This document shows, piece by piece, positions 1-5,776 of a stretch of DNA of 7,809 nucleotides (positions within the stretch are counted from its first letter, which is position 1; each line of letters starts with the position of its first letter). Origin of the DNA: Candidatus Omnitrophota bacterium (GTDB lineage Bacteria > Omnitrophota > Gorgyraeia > Gygaellales > Profunditerraquicolaceae). The translations under genes were made by a program, and so were the position numbers. The stretch is taken from assembly GCA_028710845.1 (NCBI GenBank), contig JAQTTI010000049.1:1-7809 (forward strand), given 5' to 3'. The notes below the pieces were generated by a model. The model was given only the letters and a program-made list of their open reading frames with translations. It had not been told where the DNA came from and did not search any database.

Positions 1-676
1 CCTGCGGCATCTTCATCTCTCGCAAGACCCCGTCGATACGATAACGCAAAACCACCTTGTTTACATATATTTCAATATGAATATCGGTTGCCCGCATCTT
101 GATGGCTTCGCTGATAATCTGGTTAACTAGTTTTATTACCGACACCTCATCGGCATTCTTCTCTATATCTTCGACACTTTCATCTTTGGCTAGTTTCGTC
201 CCCCGCCTGATTTTATCTTCCATAATACTGTCTACTGTGCCGGCAACCGCTCCGTAATATTTATGAATCGCCTGCTCCACTTCATGGCGGGAAGTCAACA
301 CCCGGTTTATCCTAAAGCCAAGGTTCATTTTAATATTTTCCGCCATCCAGACATCCATCGGATTGTAAATAGCAACCGTCAACAACTGGCCTTCGATGCT
401 AATCGGCATAAAACCATAGTGCTGCACAAATTTCGCCGGCACTGCTTTTACAGCTTCAGCTGTTATGTGCGCGTCTTTTAGGCGTTCAAAATAGGGCAGG
501 TTAAACTGTTCGGAAAGCGCCTTAAACAGCTCTTCTTCTTTTAATAAACCTTTATTAACTAAAACAGTCCCCAGCATATCTTCCTGGATGTCCGGCTCTT
601 TAAACGCCTGGTTCAATTGCTCCTGAGAGACATAACCTTTTTTTACCAGTATCTCGCCTAATAATTTATTTGACAT
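1..676 (-). CDS. GspE/PilB-type secretion or type IV pilus assembly ATPase, N-terminal part (cut by window edge)
   Basis: I translated this by hand: 225 codons are visible before the gene runs off the left edge. This is the N-terminal half of a hexameric cytoplasmic ATPase that powers type II secretion or type IV pilus extension. Residues 5-28 and 34-57 are two tandem 24-residue motifs with a 5-residue spacer (LLGEIL..., then MLGTVL... ending in Q57), which is the layout of the c-di-GMP-binding MshEN fold. A T2SS-E N-domain follows (about 60-145). From about 178 the start of the ATPase proper is clear: ATDIHIE (196-202) and RYRIDGVLRE (211-220), close to the family's SDIHIEP...RYRIDGVL. The Walker motifs lie outside the window. 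The ATG at 676-674 has a GGAG 6 nt upstream (683-686). It starts 19 nt after the atpD stop with no terminator between, so co-transcription is likely. GspE and PilB cannot be told apart from this part. Confidence 0.9.
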   Translation of the reverse strand, partial: MSNKLLGEILVKKGYVSQEQLNQAFKEPDIQEDMLGTVLVNKGLLKEEELFKALSEQFNLPYFERLKDAHITAEAVKAVPAKFVQHYGFMPISIEGQLLTVAIYNPMDVWMAENIKMNLGFRINRVLTSRHEVEQAIHKYYGAVAGTVDSIMEDKIRRGTKLAKDESVEDIEKNADEVSVIKLVNQIISEAIKMRATDIHIEIYVNKVVLRYRIDGVLREMKMPQ

Positions 677-682
677 AATCCG

Positions 683-686
683 CTCC
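683..686 (-). promoter_or_regulatory. Ribosome binding site of the GspE/PilB-type gene
   Basis: GGAG on the minus strand, 6 nt before the ATG at 676-674. It lies inside the 19-nt gap after atpD and fixes the start of the partial ATPase gene. Confidence 0.6.
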
Positions 687-695
687 GATTTTAAA

Positions 696-2087
696 TTAAC
701 CCTCTATTTTTCCAATGGAATAAAACTTTGATTCGTCGATCTTGTCCATTTCTCCGCTTATGATCCGCTCACATCCCGAGATGGTGTCCTCTAGGGATAC
801 AAATGCTCCGGGCTTGCCGGTGTAAACTTCTGCCGTAAAAAACGGCTGAGAAAGAAAATTCTGTAGTTTTTTAGCCCGGTCAAAAATAATTTTTTCTTCC
901 GGGGCTAATTCTTCCTTACCGATAATCGAAACTATCCGTTCCAATTCATCATAGCGGCGAAAATGCCGCAGGACCTCATGAGCAACATCAAAATGCCTTC
1001 TTCCGACTATCGAAGGAGTAAGGGAATTGGCCGATGATTGCAGGGGGTCGATTGCAGGATAAAGCCCCCGCTGGACAAGTGAACGCGAAAGGACGATTAA
1101 GCTATCCATGTGCGCAAATATCGCAACTACAGCAGGGTCGGTCATATCATCTGCCGGGACAAAGACTGCTTCAATAGAAGTTATACTTGCGCTTTTTTCT
1201 GAACGGATCTTTTCATGTAGCTGGCTTATTTCGCTGGTAAGCGTAGATTGGTATCCGCCTTCGGAAGGGATCCTTCCTAAAAGCGTGGAAATTTCGCTTC
1301 CTGCCTGAACAAAACGAAAAACATTGTCCATGAAAAAAAGCACATCTTTTCTTTGAGCTAAAACCAGTTCCGCCAAAGAGACTGCTGTTAACGCTGCTTC
1401 AAAACGCATACCCGGCGATTCGTTCATCTGGCCGAAAACAAGTATGGACCGCTTAAGAAGGTCGGCCCTTAAAAATTCATGGTAAAGCTCATTACCTTCG
1501 CGGATACGTTCTCCAACCCCTCCGAAAACGCAGGTACCGCTTTGATAGGTAATAATATTATGGATAATTTCCAGAATGAGGATTGTTTTACCGCAGGCAG
1601 CCCCTCCGAGCAAACCGCTTTTAGAACCCTTAACCAGGGGAAAAAGCAGGTCAATCATTTTTATCCCGGTATAAATCACCTGCGATTTACTTGCAGCATC
1701 AAGATCAACCTCTAATTTCGAAGCTGCCGCCATGTTTTTTAAAGGAATAGTTTCATTGAGATCGAATTCGCCTTTATGGTCTATTGGGTTAACTGTCGCA
1801 TTTAGAACCCTTCCGTATAGCAGATTTAAATCTTTGGGTACCACGATGCCTCTTTCGCGGATTACAACCGGCATATTCCGGCCAACCCCATATGTAAACC
1901 CAAGCGCGACCGTACGACAGATATTATCGGCGCGATGCTCAACAATTTGCAAGCCGACATCTTCTCCCATAGAAGTACGCACGCCAAGCATGCTTCCTAC
2001 AGAAGGCATGCTTGCCCCGGGCGGAAATTGGGCATCCACAATCGAGCCGTAAACTGCGACTATTCTACCCTTCAAACCAGAATCCAT
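696..2087 (-). CDS. atpD: ATP synthase F1 subunit beta (catalytic)
   Basis: The catalytic subunit of the F1 head, which makes or hydrolyses ATP at the alpha-beta interface. Its 463 residues are normal for the family. Visible motifs are the P-loop GGAACGKT (161-168; the usual form is GGAGVGKT), GVGERIREGNE (190-200) with catalytic Glu193, Walker B Asp254 in FFMDNVFRF, VPADDMTDP (310-318), adenine-pocket Tyr343 in YPAIDP, and SQPFF (413-417). The torque loop usually written DELSEED reads EELAPEE (392-398). The segment after VPADD (TDPAVVAIFAHMDSLIVLSR) resembles, from memory, beta subunits of 'alternate' N-ATPase-type enzymes more than the standard TDPAPATTFAHLDA form. It starts 3 nt after the atpG stop with only a weak purine-rich leader, suggesting translational coupling. 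Here beta is the last ATP synthase gene, whereas epsilon normally follows it. Confidence 0.97.
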   Translation of the reverse strand: MDSGLKGRIVAVYGSIVDAQFPPGASMPSVGSMLGVRTSMGEDVGLQIVEHRADNICRTVALGFTYGVGRNMPVVIRERGIVVPKDLNLLYGRVLNATVNPIDHKGEFDLNETIPLKNMAAASKLEVDLDAASKSQVIYTGIKMIDLLFPLVKGSKSGLLGGAACGKTILILEIIHNIITYQSGTCVFGGVGERIREGNELYHEFLRADLLKRSILVFGQMNESPGMRFEAALTAVSLAELVLAQRKDVLFFMDNVFRFVQAGSEISTLLGRIPSEGGYQSTLTSEISQLHEKIRSEKSASITSIEAVFVPADDMTDPAVVAIFAHMDSLIVLSRSLVQRGLYPAIDPLQSSANSLTPSIVGRRHFDVAHEVLRHFRRYDELERIVSIIGKEELAPEEKIIFDRAKKLQNFLSQPFFTAEVYTGKPGAFVSLEDTISGCERIISGEMDKIDESKFYSIGKIEG

Positions 2088-2090
2088 AAA

Positions 2091-2930
2091 TTATCTTTCT
2101 CTTCCTATTAACCGGGCAGCCGATAACTCCCGGATTGACTTATCAGACAAACTATGCAGGTATTTAAAATACTCCATACGTAAATGGGCATTTATTCTGC
2201 CTAATTCCTGGACGCTTCCCTCCAGATGCATAATACGGGCGGCATATTCGGCCAGTTTCGCCGACCAAAAAATAGAAAAAAGGCGGAAATCTAACCAAGC
2301 CTTAATCCACCCCTCGATAATTTTTTCGGGGCCGGGTTCAATCAATAAATAAGGTATCGATTTAGCCGGCGCGCTGGTTCTTAAAAGCGGCAATAAAGTC
2401 TCCAGCTCAACCTGCTGGCTGGTAATGTTTAAAAACCGCGAATAAACTACGTAAACCCTGCCTATCTTACGCTCAAGGTACTGGGCCAATAAATAATCCC
2501 TGACCTTAGCCATCAGCTGGATATCGATCTTTTCTCCCGGTGATTCAAAAAAAGAGAAATTTATTTGGATCTCTTTTAAGTAATTTGCCCCCTGCTGGCC
2601 GGTTACTGCTATAAAATCTTCCGGGCGCCTGGCGCTGAGCAGTTTATTTACCAAAAGAAAATTCAACTCGCCCAAGAAACCTTCGTCGCTGCTGATTAAA
2701 AGCAAAAGCGAAGGCAGGGTTTCTTTTGGGGTAAGCAGTTCGTTCTTTACCCCGGAAGAGAGCAAAACCCCGAATACATTATCAAGGAGCTTCAAAAAAT
2801 CTTCCGAAGGCTCCTGCTTGGCGCGGAACTGGTTGAATTGCGAAGTGGCCGCCAGTTTCATAACCTCGACCAGATCTCCGAGGTTTTTATTAAACTGCAG
2901 GTTAGATTTTAGCCTTCCTACAGGTATCAT
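2091..2930 (-). CDS. atpG: ATP synthase F1 subunit gamma (rotor shaft)
   Basis: The central stalk subunit that couples c-ring rotation to the catalytic sites. Its 279 residues are a normal length, but the sequence is divergent. The N-terminal coiled-coil helix is recognisable (VEVMKLAATSQFNQF, 22-36, for the usual TKAMKMVAASK), as is SSDEGFLGELN (80-90) for SDRGLCGGFN, the YSRFLNITSQQVELETLLPL segment, and the C-terminal helix with EYAARIMHLEGSVQEL. The near-invariant C-terminal ITQEL element is replaced by IRELSAARLIGRER. The start ATG lies only 4 nt beyond a palindromic repeat (2935-2976) and has no Shine-Dalgarno sequence; the repeat-bounded GIY-YIG insertion separates it from atpA. The neighbouring ATG inside the repeat (GCAATGACT) is out of frame, so 2930 is the best start. 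Confidence 0.93.
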   Translation of the reverse strand: MIPVGRLKSNLQFNKNLGDLVEVMKLAATSQFNQFRAKQEPSEDFLKLLDNVFGVLLSSGVKNELLTPKETLPSLLLLISSDEGFLGELNFLLVNKLLSARRPEDFIAVTGQQGANYLKEIQINFSFFESPGEKIDIQLMAKVRDYLLAQYLERKIGRVYVVYSRFLNITSQQVELETLLPLLRTSAPAKSIPYLLIEPGPEKIIEGWIKAWLDFRLFSIFWSAKLAEYAARIMHLEGSVQELGRINAHLRMEYFKYLHSLSDKSIRELSAARLIGRER

Positions 2931-2934
2931 TTAT

Positions 2935-2976
2935 AGTCATTGCGAGGGCACGAAGTGCCCGAAGCAATCTCATAAA
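2935..2976 (+). repeat. Palindromic repeat, left copy (inverted partner of 3256-3299)
   Basis: Read on the plus strand: AGTCATTGCGA, then a perfect 6-bp stem GGGCAC / GTGCCC around a GAA loop (2946-2960), then GAAGCAATCTCATAAA. ATTGC and GCAAT can also pair as an outer stem. The stop codon of the GIY-YIG gene (TGA, 2972-2970) lies inside its inner end, and atpG starts 4 nt outside it. It matches the right copy in inverted orientation at both ends but not in the internal stem. Confidence 0.9.
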
Positions 2977-3254
2977 CCATAATACAAATCAGTAAAATCC
3001 GGATTAATAGAATTAATTAAACTTATTTTCTTTTTGCGGGAACCGGCTTTAATCTGCTTCTCTCTTGCAATAGCATCTTCCATACTATCGAATGCTTCAT
3101 AGTAAACTAATTTATTTACATTATATTTTTTTGTAAAACCTTCAATTATCTTTTCTTTGTGTTGATAGACTCTTTTTTGTAAATCATTTGTAACTCCTGC
3201 ATAGATAACCGTATTATATTTGTTTGTCATAAGATAGATATAGCCTGCTTTCAA
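2970..3254 (-). CDS. Small GIY-YIG family nuclease (stand-alone, 94 aa)
   Basis: A single-domain GIY-YIG nuclease; members cut DNA with one Tyr/Arg/Glu active site and a metal ion. Residues 5-7 read YIY (GIY position) and 18-20 YAG (YIG position, with Ala for Ile). Arg28 follows in TNDLQKRVYQH, and the metal-ligand Glu is in AIAREKQIKAG (about 63-73). The C-terminal NPDFTDLYYGL matches the usual NP-W-DL ending. Length suits the compact YhbQ/UPF0213-like group. The start is a TTG without a Shine-Dalgarno sequence, chosen because MKAGYIYLMTNK matches the typical N-terminus of the family. The gene is markedly AT-rich, lies between atpA and atpG in the same direction, and both ends abut inverted palindromes, so it is probably a passenger or the mobilising nuclease of that element. 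It has no expected role in ATP synthesis. The cellular target is unknown. Confidence 0.9.
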   Translation of the reverse strand: MKAGYIYLMTNKYNTVIYAGVTNDLQKRVYQHKEKIIEGFTKKYNVNKLVYYEAFDSMEDAIAREKQIKAGSRKKKISLINSINPDFTDLYYGL

Positions 3255-3255
3255 A

Positions 3256-3299
3256 TTTATAAGATTGCTTCACCCGCCTTCGGCGGGTTCGCAATGACT
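3256..3299 (-). repeat. Palindromic repeat, right copy (inverted partner of 2935-2976)
   Basis: Read on the minus strand: AGTCATTGCGA, then a perfect 7-bp stem ACCCGCC / GGCGGGT around a GAA loop (3288-3272), then GAAGCAATCTTATAAA. Both ends and the GAA loop match the left copy, with one mismatch in the inner end. The internal stem is different in sequence and one pair longer. It lies 1 nt upstream of the TTG start of the GIY-YIG gene. Confidence 0.9.
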
Positions 3300-3302
3300 T
3301 TT

Positions 3303-3322
3303 CCAGAATCTATTTATTCTGG
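3303..3322. repeat. Short hairpin spanning the atpA stop codon
   Basis: A perfect 7-bp inverted repeat, CCAGAAT (3303-3309) and ATTCTGG (3316-3322), with a 6-nt loop that contains the atpA stop codon (3312-3310). No T-run follows on the minus strand, so it is not a standard intrinsic terminator. It could be a chance palindrome or a 3'-end stabilising structure. Confidence 0.4.
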
Positions 3323-4788
3323 CTGCGGAAAAATTCCCTTATCGAACTATCCAGGATCGATTTAACTTCATCGGTCAGCTCGCCCTTGTCATTTAATTGT
3401 TCGACCGCATTGTGCTGGTGCTTTTCCAGATAAGCAAAGAAGTTATTTTTAAATAATTTCACCTGTTCCAGGCTTATCGACTCAAGTATTTTTTGAGCAA
3501 AAGCATAAAAAACTGCGATCTCTTCCGCCTGGGATACAGGCGAGCCGTTTTCCTGAATCAAAAGTTCATAAAGCGCTTTACCGCGCTGCAATTGCTGAGC
3601 AGCTTCCGGGCTAAGTTTTGTGCGCAGCCTGGTTAAACGCAGTAATATTCGGTATTGTACGTATTCGTAACGTAACCCCGCGCTAAGTTTTCGGATTGCC
3701 GGGCACTGGACCTTGCTTCCGATACGAGATACTGAAAGTTCCAAATCTATAGCCGGCTTAAAACCTTCCTGGAAAAGTCCGGAGTTTAAATAAATCTGCC
3801 CGTCGGTCATTGAGACTATGTTGGAACAGATATAACCGGTAATATCACCCTGCAAAGTTTCTGCCAATGGTAAGAATGTCATCGACCCTCCGCCAAACTC
3901 CTGCTTCAGGCGTCCGGCTCTTTCCATTAGCTGGGAATGCAGGAAAAAAATATCTCCGGGATAGGCTTCTCTTCCGGGAGCGCGTTCAAGCAGCAAAGAC
4001 ATTTGCCGGTAGACCCAGCTGTGCTTGGTCAAATCGTCGAAAATTACCAGGACATCCTTGCCCTGATGCATAAAATATTCGCCCAAGGCAGCCGCGGTAT
4101 ACGGACAAATATATTGCTCGCTGGCCGATGAACTGGCCGATGCCGAAACTGCCAAGCAATAACTCATGCACCCCTGCTGATTAAGGGTTTGCATAATTTT
4201 GTTTAAAGCGACGCTTGAGCCGCCTATCCAGCAGTAAATACAAATAACATTTTTACCCTTCTGATTCAATATGGTATCAATGCCTATACTGGTCTTACCT
4301 ATCTGCCTGTCGCCGACGATTAATTCACGCTGCCCTTTTCCTAACGGGATAAGCATATCGATAATTTTTATTCCCGTATGCATGGCCTGGCTTATGGGTT
4401 CGCGCTCCATTACCCCGGCAGCCTGCCGAAAAACCGGATAATCCGCTTGAGGCTCAATCTTACCCTTGCCATCAATGGGGTTTCCTAGAGAATCAACTAC
4501 TCTTCCGATAAAATTATCCCCGACCGGAACGTTTAAAAGCTGCCCGCGGCTGGTAACGGTATCTCCTACTTTAATCTTCCTCTCATCGCCAAAGATTATG
4601 GCATAAGCAAATTCGGAATTAAATTCAACGATCATCCCTTTTAGGCTGTGACCGTTAGAGCTACCCGCATTATTAAATTCAATTACCGCCCCATAAGAAC
4701 AATTAGGCAGCCCGCTTATTTTTACGATACCCTGTTTAAGTTCCTCGATATACCCGACTTCTTTTATGTCTAATGCTTCAATTTTCAT
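3310..4788 (-). CDS. atpA: ATP synthase F1 subunit alpha
   Basis: The regulatory, non-catalytic nucleotide-binding subunit that alternates with beta in the F1 head. It has 492 residues; the family is usually about 500-510. Motifs are P-loop GDRQIGKT (159-166; normally GDRQTGKT), FDDLTK (250-255), RQMSLLLERAPGREAYPGD (261-279), SMTDGQIYL (326-334), and the arginine finger Arg355 in SVSRIG. The stretch normally reading YVAIGQKAST is YCWIGGSSVA (185-194), a visible divergence. The N-terminus starts directly before the beta-barrel: VGYIEEL at 11-17 aligns with about residue 29 onward of E. coli alpha, so most of the N-terminal helix that docks delta is missing. It lies 41 nt after the b-delta gene; its AAGGG Shine-Dalgarno (4802-4798, 9 nt from ATG) is inside a hairpin. 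The next gene is the inserted GIY-YIG module, not atpG. Confidence 0.96.
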   Translation of the reverse strand: MKIEALDIKEVGYIEELKQGIVKISGLPNCSYGAVIEFNNAGSSNGHSLKGMIVEFNSEFAYAIIFGDERKIKVGDTVTSRGQLLNVPVGDNFIGRVVDSLGNPIDGKGKIEPQADYPVFRQAAGVMEREPISQAMHTGIKIIDMLIPLGKGQRELIVGDRQIGKTSIGIDTILNQKGKNVICIYCWIGGSSVALNKIMQTLNQQGCMSYCLAVSASASSSASEQYICPYTAAALGEYFMHQGKDVLVIFDDLTKHSWVYRQMSLLLERAPGREAYPGDIFFLHSQLMERAGRLKQEFGGGSMTFLPLAETLQGDITGYICSNIVSMTDGQIYLNSGLFQEGFKPAIDLELSVSRIGSKVQCPAIRKLSAGLRYEYVQYRILLRLTRLRTKLSPEAAQQLQRGKALYELLIQENGSPVSQAEEIAVFYAFAQKILESISLEQVKLFKNNFFAYLEKHQHNAVEQLNDKGELTDEVKSILDSSIREFFRSQNK

Positions 4789-4797
4789 TTTTATTTA

Positions 4798-4828
4798 CCC
4801 TTAACCTTATAGTTTATCGGGTTAAGGG
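4798..4828 (-). promoter_or_regulatory. Hairpin sequestering the atpA ribosome binding site
   Basis: On the minus strand CCCTTAACC (4828-4820) and GGTTAAGGG (4806-4798) form a perfect 9-bp stem with a 13-nt loop, filling nearly all of the 41-nt gap between the b-delta gene and atpA. The 3' arm carries AAGGG, the only plausible Shine-Dalgarno for atpA, 9 nt from its ATG. It is not followed by a U-run. A role in setting atpA translation relative to the upstream genes, or as an mRNA processing site, is inference. Confidence 0.55.
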
Positions 4829-4829
4829 C

Positions 4830-5546
4830 TTATTTTAGGTGAGGTATAATTCTTTGAAGTTTATTTTTTAATGTTCCGTCGATAACCATTCCGCCCATTT
4901 CCAGCGTAAGGCCGCCTATCAGGGCAGGATCGATCTGTTCATCTAGCTCGATGTCCTTGCCGGTCTTTTCCGATAACAGGCGTTTAATTTCACCCTTTTG
5001 CCTGTCTAAAAGCGCAAAGCTGGAATTTACTTTAACCACCGGATTACCCTGCATATTAAATTGTTCCTTAGGCAGCTGGGAAATCTCCTGGATTATACCG
5101 TTGGCAAACTCATATTGTAAGGCAATCTTATCCGTCTCCGTAAGCAGCTCGGCTATCATTCTAGAAGCAAGCTCTACGCTTTGGGCCTGGACATCTTTGA
5201 TCAGGCCGGCCTTTATTTTTTCGGCATCAGCCTTTCCAGCGGCGATAATTTCCTGCACCTGGATCTTAGCCTGCTCCTCCATATTAATCCGTATACGCTG
5301 GGCCTCTTGGCTGGCTTCTTCGACTATCAAATCGGCCTCGGCCCTTCCCTGTTTGATCTGGGCCTCGGTTTCTTCTTTAGCCCGCTTGAGCTCTTCATTA
5401 AGCTCTTCTTCTTTGTGGAGGTTTTCTTCGTGTAGGGTATTTAGACGGGCAAGAGCGGATTTTAGGTGGCTGGAAAACAAATAACGCAGTAAAAAAATAA
5501 TACCTACAAAAGTAATAAACTGGATTATTAAAAGCTGGACGAGCAT
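4830..5546 (-). CDS. atpF: ATP synthase F0 subunit b fused to the delta C-terminal domain (peripheral stalk)
   Basis: The peripheral stalk that holds F1 against the membrane part. It has 238 residues, against about 160 for plain b. Residues 2-24 form the single N-terminal membrane helix (QLLIIQFITFVGIIFLLRYLF). A long charged coiled coil follows (about 28-155), rich in Glu, Lys and Ala. The end (about 165-238) is the delta (OSCP) C-terminal domain, shown by DPALIGGLTLEMGG (206-219) and MVIDGTLKNKL (220-230). The N-terminal helical-bundle domain of delta is not present here or elsewhere in the window. b-delta fusions are known in mycobacteria, and 'alternate' b subunits of about 250 residues also carry a delta-like tail; this one is closer to the latter in length. 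It starts 11 nt after the atpE stop with a weak AGGG overlapping that stop. Confidence 0.92.
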   Translation of the reverse strand: MLVQLLIIQFITFVGIIFLLRYLFSSHLKSALARLNTLHEENLHKEEELNEELKRAKEETEAQIKQGRAEADLIVEEASQEAQRIRINMEEQAKIQVQEIIAAGKADAEKIKAGLIKDVQAQSVELASRMIAELLTETDKIALQYEFANGIIQEISQLPKEQFNMQGNPVVKVNSSFALLDRQKGEIKRLLSEKTGKDIELDEQIDPALIGGLTLEMGGMVIDGTLKNKLQRIIPHLK

Positions 5547-5557
5547 AATTTAAAGCC

Positions 5558-5770
5558 CTATTTGGAAAACAGATTATATAAAATCAGGAGCGCTAAAATA
5601 GCAATGGCTTCTGAAAAAATAAAAGACAAAATCATTACGATGAAAATTTTCGGGCTTGCGGAAGGGTTCCTGGCGACGGATTTAACAGCTGCAAAACCTA
5701 CAAAAGCAATAACTGCCGCCGGGCCTGCAGTTGATAAAAACATAACGATTATTAATGCCAGTGTTGACAT
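5558..5770 (-). CDS. atpE: ATP synthase F0 subunit c (rotor ring proteolipid)
   Basis: The hairpin protein that forms the ion-driven rotor ring. It has 70 residues: membrane helix 1 (about 4-28), a polar loop with the signature R34-N35-P36, and helix 2 (about 42-66) with the ion-carrying Glu54. Aligned on the loop to the Ilyobacter c subunit, the sodium ligands are absent: Ile21 stands for Gln32 and Ala55 for Ser66. Proton coupling is therefore the likely mode. The usual helix-1 glycine ladder is degraded to Thr14, Gly16, Ala18, Val20, Ala22, with a proline at 17. The gene starts 6 nt after atpC and has no Shine-Dalgarno sequence, suggesting translational coupling. No gene for subunit a, its partner in the ion channel, is nearby. 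Confidence 0.95.
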   Translation of the reverse strand: MSTLALIIVMFLSTAGPAAVIAFVGFAAVKSVARNPSASPKIFIVMILSFIFSEAIAILALLILYNLFSK

Positions 5771-5776
5771 AAATTT

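Larger units (their letters stand above)
2935..3299. mobile_element. Putative mobile module: GIY-YIG nuclease gene bounded by inverted palindromic repeats
   Basis: A 365-bp block that interrupts the otherwise tight ATP synthase gene series exactly in the atpA-atpG junction. It consists of a left repeat (2935-2976), a GIY-YIG nuclease gene and a right repeat (3256-3299) in inverted orientation. Both outer ends begin AGTCATTGCGA, and both inner ends read GAAGCAATCT followed by C or T and ATAAA. The coding part is much more AT-rich than its surroundings: I counted 66 G+C in 240 bases (3001-3240), against 28 of 60 at 3601-3660 and 34 of 60 at 2821-2880. No clear target duplication is visible outside the repeats (ttat on the left, tttcc on the right). 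Recent insertion is an inference from composition, position and symmetry. Confidence 0.7.

Noticed and set aside
263..481. Plus-strand 72-aa open frame
   Set aside because: It is antisense to the convincing GspE/PilB reading frame and has no recognisable domain or ribosome binding site.
1732..2052. Plus-strand 106-aa open frame opposite atpD
   Set aside because: A shadow of the conserved beta subunit; no domain features and no upstream signals.
2935..3299. CRISPR-like or tandem repeat array
   Set aside because: Only two copies exist, in inverted orientation, separated by a coding gene; there are no regular spacers.
2925..3305. Target-site duplication flanking the GIY-YIG module
   Set aside because: The bases next to the outer ends (ttat on the left, tttcc on the right) do not match beyond a short T-run, so no duplication can be claimed.
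4951..5484. Plus-strand 177-aa open frame antisense to the b-delta gene
   Set aside because: Its translation is Ser/Leu/Ala-rich low complexity, as expected opposite a Glu/Lys/Ala coiled-coil gene. It resembles no family and fully overlaps a well-supported gene.
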